Notes: a model not told the origin generated them from the sequence alone. Positions 44,765-54,539 are shown, counted from the stretch's first letter. The stretch is 64,000 nucleotides of DNA from an uncultured Lachnospiraceae bacterium (GCA_947625015.1 CANQMR010000002.1:111840-175839), one strand, 5' to 3'. Translations and numbers: made by a program.

Positions 44765-44803
44765 AAAAGCTCCTGCCGGTTTGCGGCAGGAGCTTTTCTT
44801 TTT
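44765..44803 (+). terminator. Intrinsic terminator after SGNH gene
   Basis: A 13-bp stem (44765-44777 with 44785-44797) is followed by a T-rich run. Its symmetry with A-rich flanks may also let it end the minus-strand XRE gene. Confidence 0.88.
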
Positions 44804-44837
44804 TGTTTTAAAAGTTATAAGGGACAACATGTTTATA

Positions 44838-45080
44838 TTATTTTATTTCCTGTTCTAATGCATCAAATTCAGATCCTGAAAAAAATTCGGCTAAATTAAT
44901 TTCAAGGCCATCGCATAATTTCTTAATTGTCACAATAGAAACATCCCTGCGTGCAGAATCCATCATACTATAAACGGTAGAAGGAGTAACTCCGGATAAA
45001 TTAGCTAATTCATTAGCTTTGATATTTCGTTCGTGACATAAATTTTGAAATCGTTCTACAACAACATCCTTCACACTCAT
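44838..45080 (-). CDS. XRE-family HTH regulator
   Basis: This 80-residue single-domain repressor-type protein has the helix-turn-helix in ANELANLSGVTPSTVYSMMD. A short acidic C-terminus follows (LAEFFSGSEFDALEQEI). It is divergent from the teichoic-acid-like cassette, and the shared 188-base gap contains a palindromic operator overlapping the plus-strand promoter, so it probably regulates both directions. GAGGTGAT lies upstream of its ATG. Confidence 0.88.
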   Translation of the reverse strand: MSVKDVVVERFQNLCHERNIKANELANLSGVTPSTVYSMMDSARRDVSIVTIKKLCDGLEINLAEFFSGSEFDALEQEIK

Positions 45081-45121
45081 AATATATCACCTCGAAAATA
45101 TTTTATTGATTTATTCGCTTC

Positions 45122-45143
45122 TGCGTATACGCACTTGCGTATA
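45122..45143. promoter_or_regulatory. Palindromic operator (TGCGTATACGCA plus half-site)
   Basis: A perfect 12-bp palindrome TGCGTATACGCA (45122-45133) is followed by an extra TGCGTATA half-site (45136-45143). The half-site overlaps the -35 element of the cassette promoter. The adjacent XRE protein is the obvious binder. Confidence 0.7.
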
Positions 45144-45163
45144 TTTAAAATTTGGGTTATAAT
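45135..45163 (+). promoter_or_regulatory. Promoter of teichoic-acid-like cassette
   Basis: TTGCGT (45135-45140), a 17-base spacer and TATAAT (45158-45163). The -35 lies inside the operator half-site. Confidence 0.68.
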
Positions 45164-45268
45164 ATTTGTTAAATATATTGCCTAAAAAAACAAAATAAAA
45201 ACGGAATCCTGCAATTTATTAACAAATTTTGGAAAAATGATGGGGCCCAGGATGTAAGGAGAAATATT

Positions 45269-47047
45269 ATGAATACTGTAATGATGGAGCAGAGCAGAAG
45301 AATAGAAAAATTTAAACTTAATGAAATGAAATTTGGCAAAAAATTTAAAACAATATTTATACCGGTATTTGCGCTCGCCTATACAATATTTATCTATTTG
45401 CCAACAGATACCTTTATCAATAATAAAATAGATTTTGATTTTACATTTCAATCATATATATTTATGATGTTGGGGTTTACATTTTCCCTATCATTGGCAA
45501 TTTCCCTTTTGCTGTCTGCGCTGCCATGGTATTTCCCCAAATTTAATTGTGCAATTGCGGCAATAACGCTTGCGTCATATTTACAATATCTTTTTTTTAA
45601 TAGGAATCTTGCTGTGATTATGGGTGACGGTTTTGTCGGAACAGATTCTTTATTAACTCAAACAGTTAATTTAGAGATATGGATTATAATTTTATTTTCA
45701 TTTCTTATTTTGCACGCATATAAACCTTTATTGATGGAAAAATTTATTAAATATAGTTCTCTCTTTATAATTGGATTAGAAACAGTTTCCATTCTCCTGT
45801 CTCTTATTTTATCCGGTGGATATGCCTTTGAAGAACATTATGCAGCGATTGACGGTGAGGAACAGTATACAGTTTCAAAGAATGAAAATATAATTGTTTT
45901 TGTGATGGATGCAGTGGATAATGCCTATCTGGAAACGATTCTTTCAGAATCACCGGAGTATTTTGAGGGATATAAAGATTATACATTGTATACCAATACT
46001 TGCAGCGTTTATGATGCAACACTTTTATCGTTGAGCCAGATGTTTGCAGGGGCGGAGTTTGACAACACATTAAGTGCAGAAGAATGGTATACAAAAACCT
46101 GGAATAGTAAAAAAGCAAATTTATTTTATGAGAAATTTCATAAGGCAAATTATAAGGTCAATGCCTATAATTTTAATACATATGATGCATGTAATTTTAA
46201 TGGAAAATTTGATAATTATATTTTTCCAACGGATAGTAATCAGCAGATAAAGGTAAAGTTTGATCATAAAAAGCAGTTTTTATGCCTGTCTGATTATGGA
46301 TTATATAGAGCCGTTCCATTGTATTTCAAAGATTCTTTGAATAAGTATCTTTATGATACAAAGACAGTGATTGATTCAGGAAAGAAAATAACATATTATG
46401 ACTCTGACTTTAATGGGTCGTTGCATTTGCAGCTTAGTAAAAGCAACCAAAATTATTTTATTATTCAACATCTTTTCGGAACACACCCGGGGTCTCCTTC
46501 ACCGCAGGGTGATTATATTGAAGAAACAAAATATATTCTTACCATGCTCAATGATTTTAATAACCAGTTAAAGAAATTGGGAGTTTATGATAACACAACT
46601 ATTATTATTACAAGTGATCATGGGGAGCATAATGATATCGATGATTATGAGAAGGCGGCATTACCTATCTTTATGATTAAGGAAAAAAATCATCATAATG
46701 AAAAAATGGCTATTTCTAATGCCCCTATATATCATGAAGATATAATGTCAACATTGCTTGTAGCTGCCGGACTATACAATAGTGAAACGGATGCGGAATT
46801 TTTTGGCCCGTCTATTTATGATTTTGACGAAGACAGCGTACGTATGCGTACATGGTATGATCGGGCTTCTGACTCGAATTATCCTAACGCAGCGATGCCG
46901 CATTCCGCTACATTTGCTTTATCTCTCTATAGTGGATTTAATGTATATTATAGCTATACTTATACTGGCGACAGTCATACATTGCGTGAGATAGTACGAA
47001 AACACAATATTACCAAGATATATCCTATGAAAGAGATTATTGGTTGA
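45269..47047 (+). CDS. LtaS-like membrane phosphotransferase (sulfatase superfamily)
   Basis: This 592-residue protein has five N-terminal membrane helices (to about residue 190) and a large extracellular alkaline-phosphatase-fold domain. Metal and nucleophile candidates are D in IVFVMDAVDNAYLE, T in YDATLLSLSQMF and D-H in TSDHGEHND. Topology and size match lipoteichoic-acid synthases, which transfer glycerol phosphate from phosphatidylglycerol, but sequence similarity looks remote and ethanolamine-phosphate or sulfatase roles are possible. AAGGAG is 7 bases upstream. It heads a four-gene unit with CDP-glycerol functions. Confidence 0.78.
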   Translation: MNTVMMEQSRRIEKFKLNEMKFGKKFKTIFIPVFALAYTIFIYLPTDTFINNKIDFDFTFQSYIFMMLGFTFSLSLAISLLLSALPWYFPKFNCAIAAITLASYLQYLFFNRNLAVIMGDGFVGTDSLLTQTVNLEIWIIILFSFLILHAYKPLLMEKFIKYSSLFIIGLETVSILLSLILSGGYAFEEHYAAIDGEEQYTVSKNENIIVFVMDAVDNAYLETILSESPEYFEGYKDYTLYTNTCSVYDATLLSLSQMFAGAEFDNTLSAEEWYTKTWNSKKANLFYEKFHKANYKVNAYNFNTYDACNFNGKFDNYIFPTDSNQQIKVKFDHKKQFLCLSDYGLYRAVPLYFKDSLNKYLYDTKTVIDSGKKITYYDSDFNGSLHLQLSKSNQNYFIIQHLFGTHPGSPSPQGDYIEETKYILTMLNDFNNQLKKLGVYDNTTIIITSDHGEHNDIDDYEKAALPIFMIKEKNHHNEKMAISNAPIYHEDIMSTLLVAAGLYNSETDAEFFGPSIYDFDEDSVRMRTWYDRASDSNYPNAAMPHSATFALSLYSGFNVYYSYTYTGDSHTLREIVRKHNITKIYPMKEIIG

Positions 47048-47144
47048 TATAAGTACTTACATACAAGCAGATATGGGCGGATTTATATATTTATTTGGGA
47101 AATACCTGAACGCTAAAATATTGATAGAGGAGAGATGAATAACA

Positions 47145-47459
47145 ATGAATAGTATAATTTTTTTTAATCAGGAAATGTTGATGGGCAATGCAGGAATTTT
47201 TCCTGCAATGTATCTGCGGTTTGCCTATATTGATCCTGCGGCAACCAGCTACATAATTCAAATTGCTGCTGCGGCAATCGTATCGCTCGGTGCAGCGGCA
47301 GGAGTGTTTTGGAGTAAAATAAAGCGTATTTTTCGAAATAAAAGATATGAGAAAAAACAGCCGGACGAAATGAAAGTTAGCAGCTTACATGAGCAAAATG
47401 AGGCAGATTATGTTTCAGCAGCGGATATTCTCACTGATCTGAATGAAGAGGATGAATAA
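47145..47459 (+). CDS. Small single-helix membrane protein
   Basis: This 104-residue protein has one membrane helix (about 35-58; YIIQIAAAAIVSLGAAAGVFW), a basic stop-transfer stretch (KIKRIFRNKRYEKK) and an acidic cytoplasmic tail. I do not recognise a family. It lies between the LtaS-like gene and the YidC-TagF fusion, 3 bases from the latter, so a complex with one of them is plausible. Confidence 0.7.
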   Translation: MNSIIFFNQEMLMGNAGIFPAMYLRFAYIDPAATSYIIQIAAAAIVSLGAAAGVFWSKIKRIFRNKRYEKKQPDEMKVSSLHEQNEADYVSAADILTDLNEEDE

Positions 47460-47462
47460 TAT

Positions 47463-49505
47463 ATGCAGTCAATAATTAATGGAATCAGTGAAATAATGGG
47501 ATTTTTTATGCATGTTTGTTATGCAGTCACCGGCAATTATGGTGTCGCAATTATTATTTTTACGATATTAACGAAGATATTGCTGTTTCCTGTAAATATA
47601 CTGATACAGAAAAATTCCATTAAAATGGTCTGTATGCAGCCGGAAATTAATGCGTTGAAAATAAAATATCTGGATGACAGGGATAAATTTGCCAATGAGC
47701 AGCTTGCAGTTTATAAAAAGCATAAATATCATCCTTTTTTGGGAATCGTGCCATTGATTTTTCAACTGGTACTGGTAATGGGAGTATTAGGCGTTGTTTA
47801 TAAACCGCTTACTTATATTCTTGGACTTAAGACAGCCGAAATTTCATTGCTTGACAACTGGTTTGCTGATATGATGCGGGTTACAGATGTTGGAAAATCC
47901 GCTCAAATCCAAATGATTGAGCTTTTTCATTCAGGCAGCAACATTCCGGATGGATTGCCAATGGAGACCATAAACAGCATCAATCAGTTTAATCTTGATT
48001 TTTTAGGTGTGGATCTTGGAGCCGTACCCAATCCTTTAAAGTTGCCGGGTCAGACGATTGTTCCGCTGTTGGCAGGAATAAGTGCATATATTCTATGCTT
48101 TGCCCAGAACAAGATAAATATTCTTCAGCTTTCGGCCGGCAGGATTAATCGTGTGGGAACAACAGTTTTTATGGTTGCTTTTTCGCTATATCTTGTGTGC
48201 CTGGTTCCTCAAGGTGTGGGACTATACTGGATATGCGGAAATCTTTTTTCCATACCGCCGATGATACTGTTAAATAAGTTGATTCCACCGCATAAATACG
48301 TAGATGTTACATATCTGAAAAAAGTAAAAGCGGAAGCGGCGGCAAAAGAAAAAAGGTATAAACAATATCAAAAAATAGAAAAAACAGCATATAAACGTTT
48401 TTTTGCTGTAAAGAATATGAAGATTGTCATCTATGCGGAAGGAAAAGGGTATTATAAATACTTTTCCAATATTATTAAATATTTGCTGGAATATGCTGAT
48501 TTTGATATTCATTACATTACAAGCGAACCGCAGGATCCAATATTGGAAGATAAAAGGGATCATTTTAAGACATATTACATTGCCAGTGACAAGTATCTTA
48601 TTCCTTTGTTTATGAAACTTGATTGCAGTCTTGTGCTGCTTACGACGCCAGATCTGGAAAAATATCATCTGAAACGTTCAAGGGTGAACAGGGATATAGA
48701 GTATATTTATATGATGCATGGAATTGGAAATGCTTATCTTGCTTATCGAAAAGGGGCGTTGGACTACTATGATACCATATTTCTTCAGAACAGGAATACG
48801 GAACTTGAAGTGCGTTTTCTTGAGGATAAATACGGAACGAAACATAAACGCCTTGTGGAGACGGGCTCGCCGTTAATTGATATGTTAAGAGAAAAGTATG
48901 CAGACATTAAGCATACGGAACGCAAAACGCCGCAGATTATTATTGCACCATCCTGGCAGCCGGACAATATTATCGACCTTTGTGCCTGGAAATTGTTGGA
49001 TTTGTTTTCAAACGCCGGATTTAAGGTTATATTGAGGCCCCATCCGCAGCAGGTAAGGCATAATCCGGTGCTTTTTGAAAGATTTGCCGAACAATATAAA
49101 GACAACAACAAAATAAATATCCAGACAGATTTTTCGGAAAATGATTCCTTTTGGAAATCCGATTTGCTGATAACAGACTGGTCCTCCGTTAGCTATGAAT
49201 TTGCTTTTGTGACAAAAAGACCTGTAATTTTTATCAGGACGCCAATGAAAATTATGAACCCTGATTTCGATGAAAATACAGTTGTTCCGGGTACAGTCAA
49301 TATAGCTGCCATGATAGGAAAATCGGTTGCACTTTCTGAAATAGAAAATATAGTCGATATAGCAAAACAGATGATTGCAGATAAAGAAATATACGAGGAG
49401 CAGATTGAAAAAACATATAATCAATATATTTATGGAAAGGGGCAAAGCGGTAAGCTCTGCGCATTATATATGATTCAGTCTGTCAGAAAAAAAGAAGGAA
49501 TATAA
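47463..49505 (+). CDS. YidC/Oxa1-like membrane domain fused to TagF-like glycerophosphotransferase
   Basis: This 680-residue protein joins two families. Residues 1-285 resemble YidC/Oxa1 insertases: VTGNYGVAIIIFTILTKILLFPVNI with K at the usual Arg/Lys groove position, then the coiled MQPEINALKIKYLDDRDKF and further helices ending VPQGVGLYWICGNLFSIP. Residues 315-680 resemble CDP-glycerol glycerophosphotransferases (TagB/TagF): YMMHGIGNAYLAY, ETGSPLIDML, ILRPHPQ and the late LLITDWSSVSYEFAF. The second half would extend or prime a polyol-phosphate chain using CDP-glycerol from the next gene. The YidC part may anchor it to the membrane or help export. The fusion is a single uninterrupted frame. 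Confidence 0.88.
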   Translation: MQSIINGISEIMGFFMHVCYAVTGNYGVAIIIFTILTKILLFPVNILIQKNSIKMVCMQPEINALKIKYLDDRDKFANEQLAVYKKHKYHPFLGIVPLIFQLVLVMGVLGVVYKPLTYILGLKTAEISLLDNWFADMMRVTDVGKSAQIQMIELFHSGSNIPDGLPMETINSINQFNLDFLGVDLGAVPNPLKLPGQTIVPLLAGISAYILCFAQNKINILQLSAGRINRVGTTVFMVAFSLYLVCLVPQGVGLYWICGNLFSIPPMILLNKLIPPHKYVDVTYLKKVKAEAAAKEKRYKQYQKIEKTAYKRFFAVKNMKIVIYAEGKGYYKYFSNIIKYLLEYADFDIHYITSEPQDPILEDKRDHFKTYYIASDKYLIPLFMKLDCSLVLLTTPDLEKYHLKRSRVNRDIEYIYMMHGIGNAYLAYRKGALDYYDTIFLQNRNTELEVRFLEDKYGTKHKRLVETGSPLIDMLREKYADIKHTERKTPQIIIAPSWQPDNIIDLCAWKLLDLFSNAGFKVILRPHPQQVRHNPVLFERFAEQYKDNNKINIQTDFSENDSFWKSDLLITDWSSVSYEFAFVTKRPVIFIRTPMKIMNPDFDENTVVPGTVNIAAMIGKSVALSEIENIVDIAKQMIADKEIYEEQIEKTYNQYIYGKGQSGKLCALYMIQSVRKKEGI

Positions 49506-49506
49506 A

Positions 49507-49914
49507 GTGGACAAAATATTAACATTTGGCGTGTTTGATTACTTTCATATTGGACATTTGAGATTGTTTAAACAGTGTAAAAAATATGCTGATTACCTCA
49601 TTGTTGCTGTGCAGAATGGCAGTCATATTTTGGATAATAAACCTGATGCACATGTTATGTACACAACAGAAGAGCGGATAGAAATGGTGGAGGCCATGAG
49701 GCTTGTTGATGAGGTGATTACGTATGATACGGTTTCTCCTGAAATATTAAAATTTATTGAATTTGATATACTTGCATTGGGAGAGGATCAACAGGGAACC
49801 AGATTTGATTGTGCTGAAGACTGGTGCAAAAAACAGGGAAAGAAAGTAATAAGATTAAGGCGCACGCCCAATATTTGTTCCAGTCAGATTAAACGAAAAA
49901 TCTCTGAAAATTAA
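49507..49914 (+). CDS. tagD: Glycerol-3-phosphate cytidylyltransferase-like (TagD-like)
   Basis: This 135-residue cytidylyltransferase makes CDP-glycerol (or a related CDP-polyol) from CTP. The nucleotide site HIGH is in FGVFDYFHIGHLRLFKQC, and the second signature is RTPNICSSQIKRKI in place of the usual RTxGISTT. The start is GTG 49507, two bases after the fusion gene, with AAGGA upstream. The altered second motif leaves the exact alcohol substrate open. Confidence 0.86.
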   Translation: MDKILTFGVFDYFHIGHLRLFKQCKKYADYLIVAVQNGSHILDNKPDAHVMYTTEERIEMVEAMRLVDEVITYDTVSPEILKFIEFDILALGEDQQGTRFDCAEDWCKKQGKKVIRLRRTPNICSSQIKRKISEN

Positions 49915-49942
49915 TCATATTAAAAGATTTCTAACAGAAAAA

Positions 49943-49968
49943 ACCACCAGCTAAGATTAGCTGGTGGT
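49943..49968 (-). terminator. Terminator of purC (minus strand)
   Basis: ACCACCAGCTAA (49943-49954) pairs with TTAGCTGGTGGT (49957-49968). On the minus strand a T-run follows, so it mainly ends purC; it may also act weakly on the convergent tagD-like gene. Confidence 0.8.
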
Positions 49969-49977
49969 TAGGCTGTT

Positions 49978-50862
49978 CTAAGCGTTTAAGGGATGCCCGG
50001 TAATTCTCTCAAAGGCGTCCAGATATTTATCAATGGTTTTCTGTGCAATGTCTTCTGGCAGCTCCCAGTCGTGGCTGCCCTCATTGGCTTTTAACCAGTC
50101 TCTTGCAAACTGCTTGTCAAAGGAAGGCTGTCCATGTCCCGGCTCATATCCGTCGGCGGGCCAGAAGCGGGAACTGTCAGGGGTAAGCATCTCGTCGCCT
50201 AAGACAATGTTGCCGTTCTCGTCTAAGCCAAATTCAAATTTGGTATCCGCAATGATAATTCCTTTTGTCAGCGCATAGTCCGCGCACTTTTTGTAAAGGG
50301 CAATGGTATAGTCGCGAAGTTTTGTGGCGTATTCCAATCCCTTGCCGGGAAAATCTTTTTCCAATACATCGATGCTTTTTTCAAAGGAGATATTTTCATC
50401 ATGCTCCCCAATCTCTGCTTTGGTGGAAGGGGTGTAGATGGGCTCCGGCAGCTTGTCGGATTCCTTAAGTCCTTCGGGAAGCGTTATGCCGCATACAGTG
50501 CCGTTTTGCTGGTAGCTGGCCCAGCCGCTTCCGGTGATATATCCCCGTACAATACATTCTACCGGCAGCATGGTTAGCTTCTTACACATCATGCTGTTGC
50601 CGTCGAAGCGGGGGGTTCTGAAAAATTCCGGCATATCCTTTACATCAGCGGAAATCATATGGTTAGGCAGGATGTCTGCCGTTAAGTCAAACCAGAATTT
50701 GGACATCTGGGTTAAGACGGTTCCTTTCTGATGAATCGTGTTCTTTAAAATGACGTCGAAGCAGCTGATCCGGTCCGTTGCCACCATAATCAGGCTGTCG
50801 CCGTTGTCATAAATTTCTCTTACTTTTCCTTCCTTGATTGGTTTCATCTCATTTGCACTCAT
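49978..50862 (-). CDS. purC: SAICAR synthetase
   Basis: This 294-residue enzyme joins CAIR and aspartate with ATP in purine synthesis. Diagnostic motifs are KEGKVREIYDNGDSLIMVATDRISCFDV, PVECIVRGYITGSGW, IIADTKFEFG and DEMLTPDSSRFWP. It is the longer form common in clostridia and yeast-like PurC. It stands alone on the minus strand, separate from purE and purMND, with GAGGT before the ATG. Confidence 0.97.
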   Translation of the reverse strand: MSANEMKPIKEGKVREIYDNGDSLIMVATDRISCFDVILKNTIHQKGTVLTQMSKFWFDLTADILPNHMISADVKDMPEFFRTPRFDGNSMMCKKLTMLPVECIVRGYITGSGWASYQQNGTVCGITLPEGLKESDKLPEPIYTPSTKAEIGEHDENISFEKSIDVLEKDFPGKGLEYATKLRDYTIALYKKCADYALTKGIIIADTKFEFGLDENGNIVLGDEMLTPDSSRFWPADGYEPGHGQPSFDKQFARDWLKANEGSHDWELPEDIAQKTIDKYLDAFERITGHPLNA

Positions 50863-50960
50863 TTTTTTACCTCACAATCAAAAATATTTACTCAATTACC
50901 ATAGTATATTTTGGAAAAAAAAGCAAGAAAAATATAAACGGGATGTGCGGCGCAGGGTAT

Positions 50961-50988
50961 TTGATTTAGAGGTGTTTTGTGGTATGAT
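50961..50988 (+). promoter_or_regulatory. Promoter of J-domain/TPR gene
   Basis: TTGATT (50961-50966), a 16-base spacer and TATGAT (50983-50988) lie about 50 bases before the start. Confidence 0.45.
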
Positions 50989-51039
50989 GAAAAAAGATGA
51001 TTTTGCAGAAGAAATAACCATTGCGGGAGGGATACATTG

Positions 51040-54000
51040 ATGATCTGGAAGATATTGGGGATTGAGGAGACGAAGGACGAGGAAAAGATTAAAGAGGCGT
51101 ACCGGAACAGGCTGCATTCCGTAAATCCGGAGGATGACGAGGAGGGCTTTAAGGAACTGCGCCGCGCCTATGAGGAGGCGGTTGCCTATGCCAACCGCCC
51201 GGAGACGGAGGACGAGGAAGGGGACGCCATAGATGACAGCAGAAAAAATGATGTGGACCGCTGGATTGACCGGATTGACCTGATATATCGGGATGCGGCC
51301 AGCCGGATTGACGAGGATCGGTGGAAGGAACTGTTAGCGGACCCGGTATGCGACGACTTGGATACGGAATTGGAGGCGGCGGAAAAGCTGCTTGTATATT
51401 TTATGTCCCACAGCTTTATGCCGCAGAATATCTGGCAGCTGGTGGAGAAACGGTTTCATTATCTGGACAGCTTTGGCCAGTTGAAAGAGCGGTTCCCGGA
51501 AAACTATCTGGACTATGTGAAATGGCAGATTGAAAATCCCGGTTTTATCGATTACCGCCTTTTCGACGGAAAGACCGACGACCATCCGGATGATTTTATC
51601 AGCAAGCTGTTTGAGTTAAAGAGCGCATCGGATGATAAGGATTTGGAACAATTAGAGAAATTATTCAGGGAGATGGAACGGTTTGAAATTACCCACCCCT
51701 TTACGCAGGTGGAAAAGGCCCGCTATCATCTGGCAAAGGAAGAACCCAAAGAGGCGCTTGACATTATGGAGGAGCTGGATTTTGAGTATTCGGATAACGC
51801 CTATATCGAGCGCATCTATGCGGAGGCTCTGATTGCCAACGGTAAGGTGGACAGCGCTGAAAAAATTTATGACGCCTTTTTGGAAAGATTGCCGGATGAC
51901 TATATCGGGCTTTTGGGAAGGGCAAACTGCATTTTTTTAAAGGGGAATCCGGAGGAGGCGAAAGAGCAGATTGAGGACATCTTAGAGGACCGGGTGCAGG
52001 ATACGGACAGCCTAGAGCTTCTTGACACAATCAACGAGGTGTTAGTTGATAAATACGAGGCGCAGCTAAAGGAGAATTTTGACAGGGATATATGCTTTAA
52101 GCTGGGCTGGTGCTATTATCAGCAGAAGAAGTTTGACGAGGGAATCCGGCTGTTAGATAAGCTAGAGCAGGGGGACGATTATGACTATGTCAATCTGCGC
52201 TGCCGCCTGTATCTTGCCAATGAGGATTATGACAAGGCGTATCCGTTAGCCTTAAAATGGTTACAGATCATTGAAGAAAGTCCGGACGACGGCACAAGGG
52301 AGATGACAAAGAGAAAGCAGCGGTTGTCCCTGGCGTTATTTTCCGTAGGGGTATGCGTCTGGGAAACGGCGGTTTCTTTAGCGAAGGACGAGAAGGAAGA
52401 AAAACAACATTCTGCGGCGAAGTATATTAAGGAGGCTCTGGAAAAAGAGGATAATCTTTTGGTAAAGCTGTCCTATATGGAGCAGCTCGCCCGTTTCTAC
52501 TTAGATGCGGGAAATTATGAAAAATGCATTGATATCTGTACGGAAATCATTGAAAAGGACCGGGGATTTTTCCCTGCCTATGTACACCGCCAGAGAGCAA
52601 ATTATAAGCTGAAAAATGCAAGGGAGGTCATCGACGATTATTTTGCCTGCCAGGAGCTTTATGCGGCTTATGCGCCGCCCTATCATCTGGCGGCGGAAGT
52701 GTTCTTCGCCTTTGACCAGTATGAGGATTTGGAAAAGGTCTTAGCGGCGGCAAAGGAAGCGGGTCTGGAAAGCCATACGCTGGAGCTTTACCGGATTCAG
52801 GATATCCATTACAAAGAATTTTCCAGAGAAAATGTAAAGATTGCCCTACAGGCCATGATTGCCCTTCGGAAAAAAATAAAGGATCTGCCGGAAGGGGAGG
52901 AAACGGATATTGAGGACTTAGCCAACTTAGAACGGGAGCATGCGGTCCTTTACTGGGATTTAGACGAGACGGATAAGGCGTTGGCCATTGTGGAGGAATA
53001 TTTGCAGGGGCATGAGGACGATCTTACCATGACGCATCTAAAGGCGGATATCCTTCTGCGGGAGGAACGCTATGAGGAAGCGCTCAGGGTGTGCCGGCAG
53101 TTAGCGGAAGTATTGGAGCCGGATAATCTCTATGCCGAACTGAAATTGGGGAACTGCTATGAGCGCATGGGGAATTATCGCGATGCGATGAAACACTACA
53201 ATGCCATACTTGAAAAAAATGAAAACTTCCAGCCGGCATTAAGGAGAATGATGTACCTGTACAGCTTTTTGAGCAACAGGGAAAACGATCTGAAAAAATG
53301 CCGTCAGGGAATAGCCTATGCCACCCGGTTTATCGAGGCAGGCGGCGGGGCAGAGGGCTATGTAGAGAGAGGCAACCTCTATATTGATGTGTATGAGCTG
53401 GAAAAAGCGGTGGAGGATTGCCGCAAGGCCATTGAACTGGACGAGGACGCCTACTATGCCTATAACAATCTGGGCTGCGCTCTCTTGAAACTCCGCCGGG
53501 TAGAGGAGGCGGTTCCGCCCTTAAAACATGCCATAGAGATGGACCCGGAAAAGGATCATCTGCCTTATCTGAATCTGGCGGAGTGCTATCTCCTTTCCGG
53601 AGAATACGATAAGGCCATCGACGCCTACGGCGGCGCGTTAAAGCTTCACCCGGGGGTCTTTAAATGGCAGGAGGAGATTGCGTCCCTTTATGTGAAAAAG
53701 GGGGAGTATGACAAGGCGATATCGATCTACCGGAAAAGAATGGATGAACTGGAAAATCCCGGCGACATAAAGAGATTTCTGGCCAAATGTTTTGGAACAT
53801 TTTTGAGTGACGAAAAGAAAGAGGAGATATGGAAATATGAAACGGAGCTTTTAAAAATTTATAAGAAACTGGGGAATATATACCGGAAGGCCGGTAATAC
53901 TGAAAAGGCGGAGTATTATTTCAACCTTATCTGCCGGCAATGGAAGAATCCGTCGGTTGACCGGTACGCTTTTTCGGAACTGGGAGAGGCGGGAGAATAT

Positions 54001-54486
54001 TTCCGGGAAAAGGGCGACCTTAAAACTGCGGCCCGGATTTTGTCGGAGGGACTCAGGGTAAACAGGACAAATTCCTTAGAGCGGAACCATCTGCATTTTA
54101 CCTGCGCCACTGTGTATTTTGAAGAAAAGAAGAAGGAAGAGGCGGCTTTAGAGGCGAAGGTGTTTTTAAAGGGAATTTTTGATTATTACGGCGGGGAGCA
54201 CAAATATCTTGCAGACGCCCGTTATCTGCCCGCCAGACTTTATAATATTGCCATTATGTATATCTGTATGGGTGATTTGGATAAGGCCGAAAAATATCTA
54301 GCGAGAATCGCTTCCTGCAATTTATGCGTTATGTGCGAAAATGCCGGCTGCTTTGAATATTATTTTGGACTGGGGCTGATTGCAGAACTTAAAGGGGATA
54401 AGGAACAGGCAGGGCAGCTTTACCGCAGGGCGTTGGAAATAGAGAAGGATTATCCATGCTGTGCCCGGCATTTGAAAAACTTATAG
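51040..54486 (+). CDS. Giant J-like-domain/TPR protein
   Basis: This 1148-residue cytoplasmic protein starts with a J-like domain (residues 1-50; IWKILGIEETKDEEKIKEAYRNRL). The normally invariant HPD loop reads NPE in HSVNPEDDEEGFKELRRAY. The rest is largely tetratricopeptide repeats, clearest at about 690-910 (YAELKLGNCYERMGNYRDAMKHYNAI; YYAYNNLGCALLKLRRVEEAVPPLKHAIEMD). It lies 53 bases before an HscC-like Hsp70, as J-protein partners do, and could bring client proteins through its TPRs. ATG 51040 has GGGAGG 9 bases upstream. Loss of HPD means it may not stimulate ATPase activity in the usual way. Confidence 0.82.
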   Translation: MIWKILGIEETKDEEKIKEAYRNRLHSVNPEDDEEGFKELRRAYEEAVAYANRPETEDEEGDAIDDSRKNDVDRWIDRIDLIYRDAASRIDEDRWKELLADPVCDDLDTELEAAEKLLVYFMSHSFMPQNIWQLVEKRFHYLDSFGQLKERFPENYLDYVKWQIENPGFIDYRLFDGKTDDHPDDFISKLFELKSASDDKDLEQLEKLFREMERFEITHPFTQVEKARYHLAKEEPKEALDIMEELDFEYSDNAYIERIYAEALIANGKVDSAEKIYDAFLERLPDDYIGLLGRANCIFLKGNPEEAKEQIEDILEDRVQDTDSLELLDTINEVLVDKYEAQLKENFDRDICFKLGWCYYQQKKFDEGIRLLDKLEQGDDYDYVNLRCRLYLANEDYDKAYPLALKWLQIIEESPDDGTREMTKRKQRLSLALFSVGVCVWETAVSLAKDEKEEKQHSAAKYIKEALEKEDNLLVKLSYMEQLARFYLDAGNYEKCIDICTEIIEKDRGFFPAYVHRQRANYKLKNAREVIDDYFACQELYAAYAPPYHLAAEVFFAFDQYEDLEKVLAAAKEAGLESHTLELYRIQDIHYKEFSRENVKIALQAMIALRKKIKDLPEGEETDIEDLANLEREHAVLYWDLDETDKALAIVEEYLQGHEDDLTMTHLKADILLREERYEEALRVCRQLAEVLEPDNLYAELKLGNCYERMGNYRDAMKHYNAILEKNENFQPALRRMMYLYSFLSNRENDLKKCRQGIAYATRFIEAGGGAEGYVERGNLYIDVYELEKAVEDCRKAIELDEDAYYAYNNLGCALLKLRRVEEAVPPLKHAIEMDPEKDHLPYLNLAECYLLSGEYDKAIDAYGGALKLHPGVFKWQEEIASLYVKKGEYDKAISIYRKRMDELENPGDIKRFLAKCFGTFLSDEKKEEIWKYETELLKIYKKLGNIYRKAGNTEKAEYYFNLICRQWKNPSVDRYAFSELGEAGEYFREKGDLKTAARILSEGLRVNRTNSLERNHLHFTCATVYFEEKKKEEAALEAKVFLKGIFDYYGGEHKYLADARYLPARLYNIAIMYICMGDLDKAEKYLARIASCNLCVMCENAGCFEYYFGLGLIAELKGDKEQAGQLYRRALEIEKDYPCCARHLKNL

Positions 54487-54539
54487 CTTTGTGATATAGT
54501 GTTAGTTGCAATTAACAGGAAAAGGACTGAGGATGCAAA

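Noticed and set aside
44838..45080. XRE protein as an antitoxin of a toxin-antitoxin pair
   Set aside because: There is no small toxin-like gene next to it; the divergent gene is a large membrane phosphotransferase and the operator fits a simple regulator.
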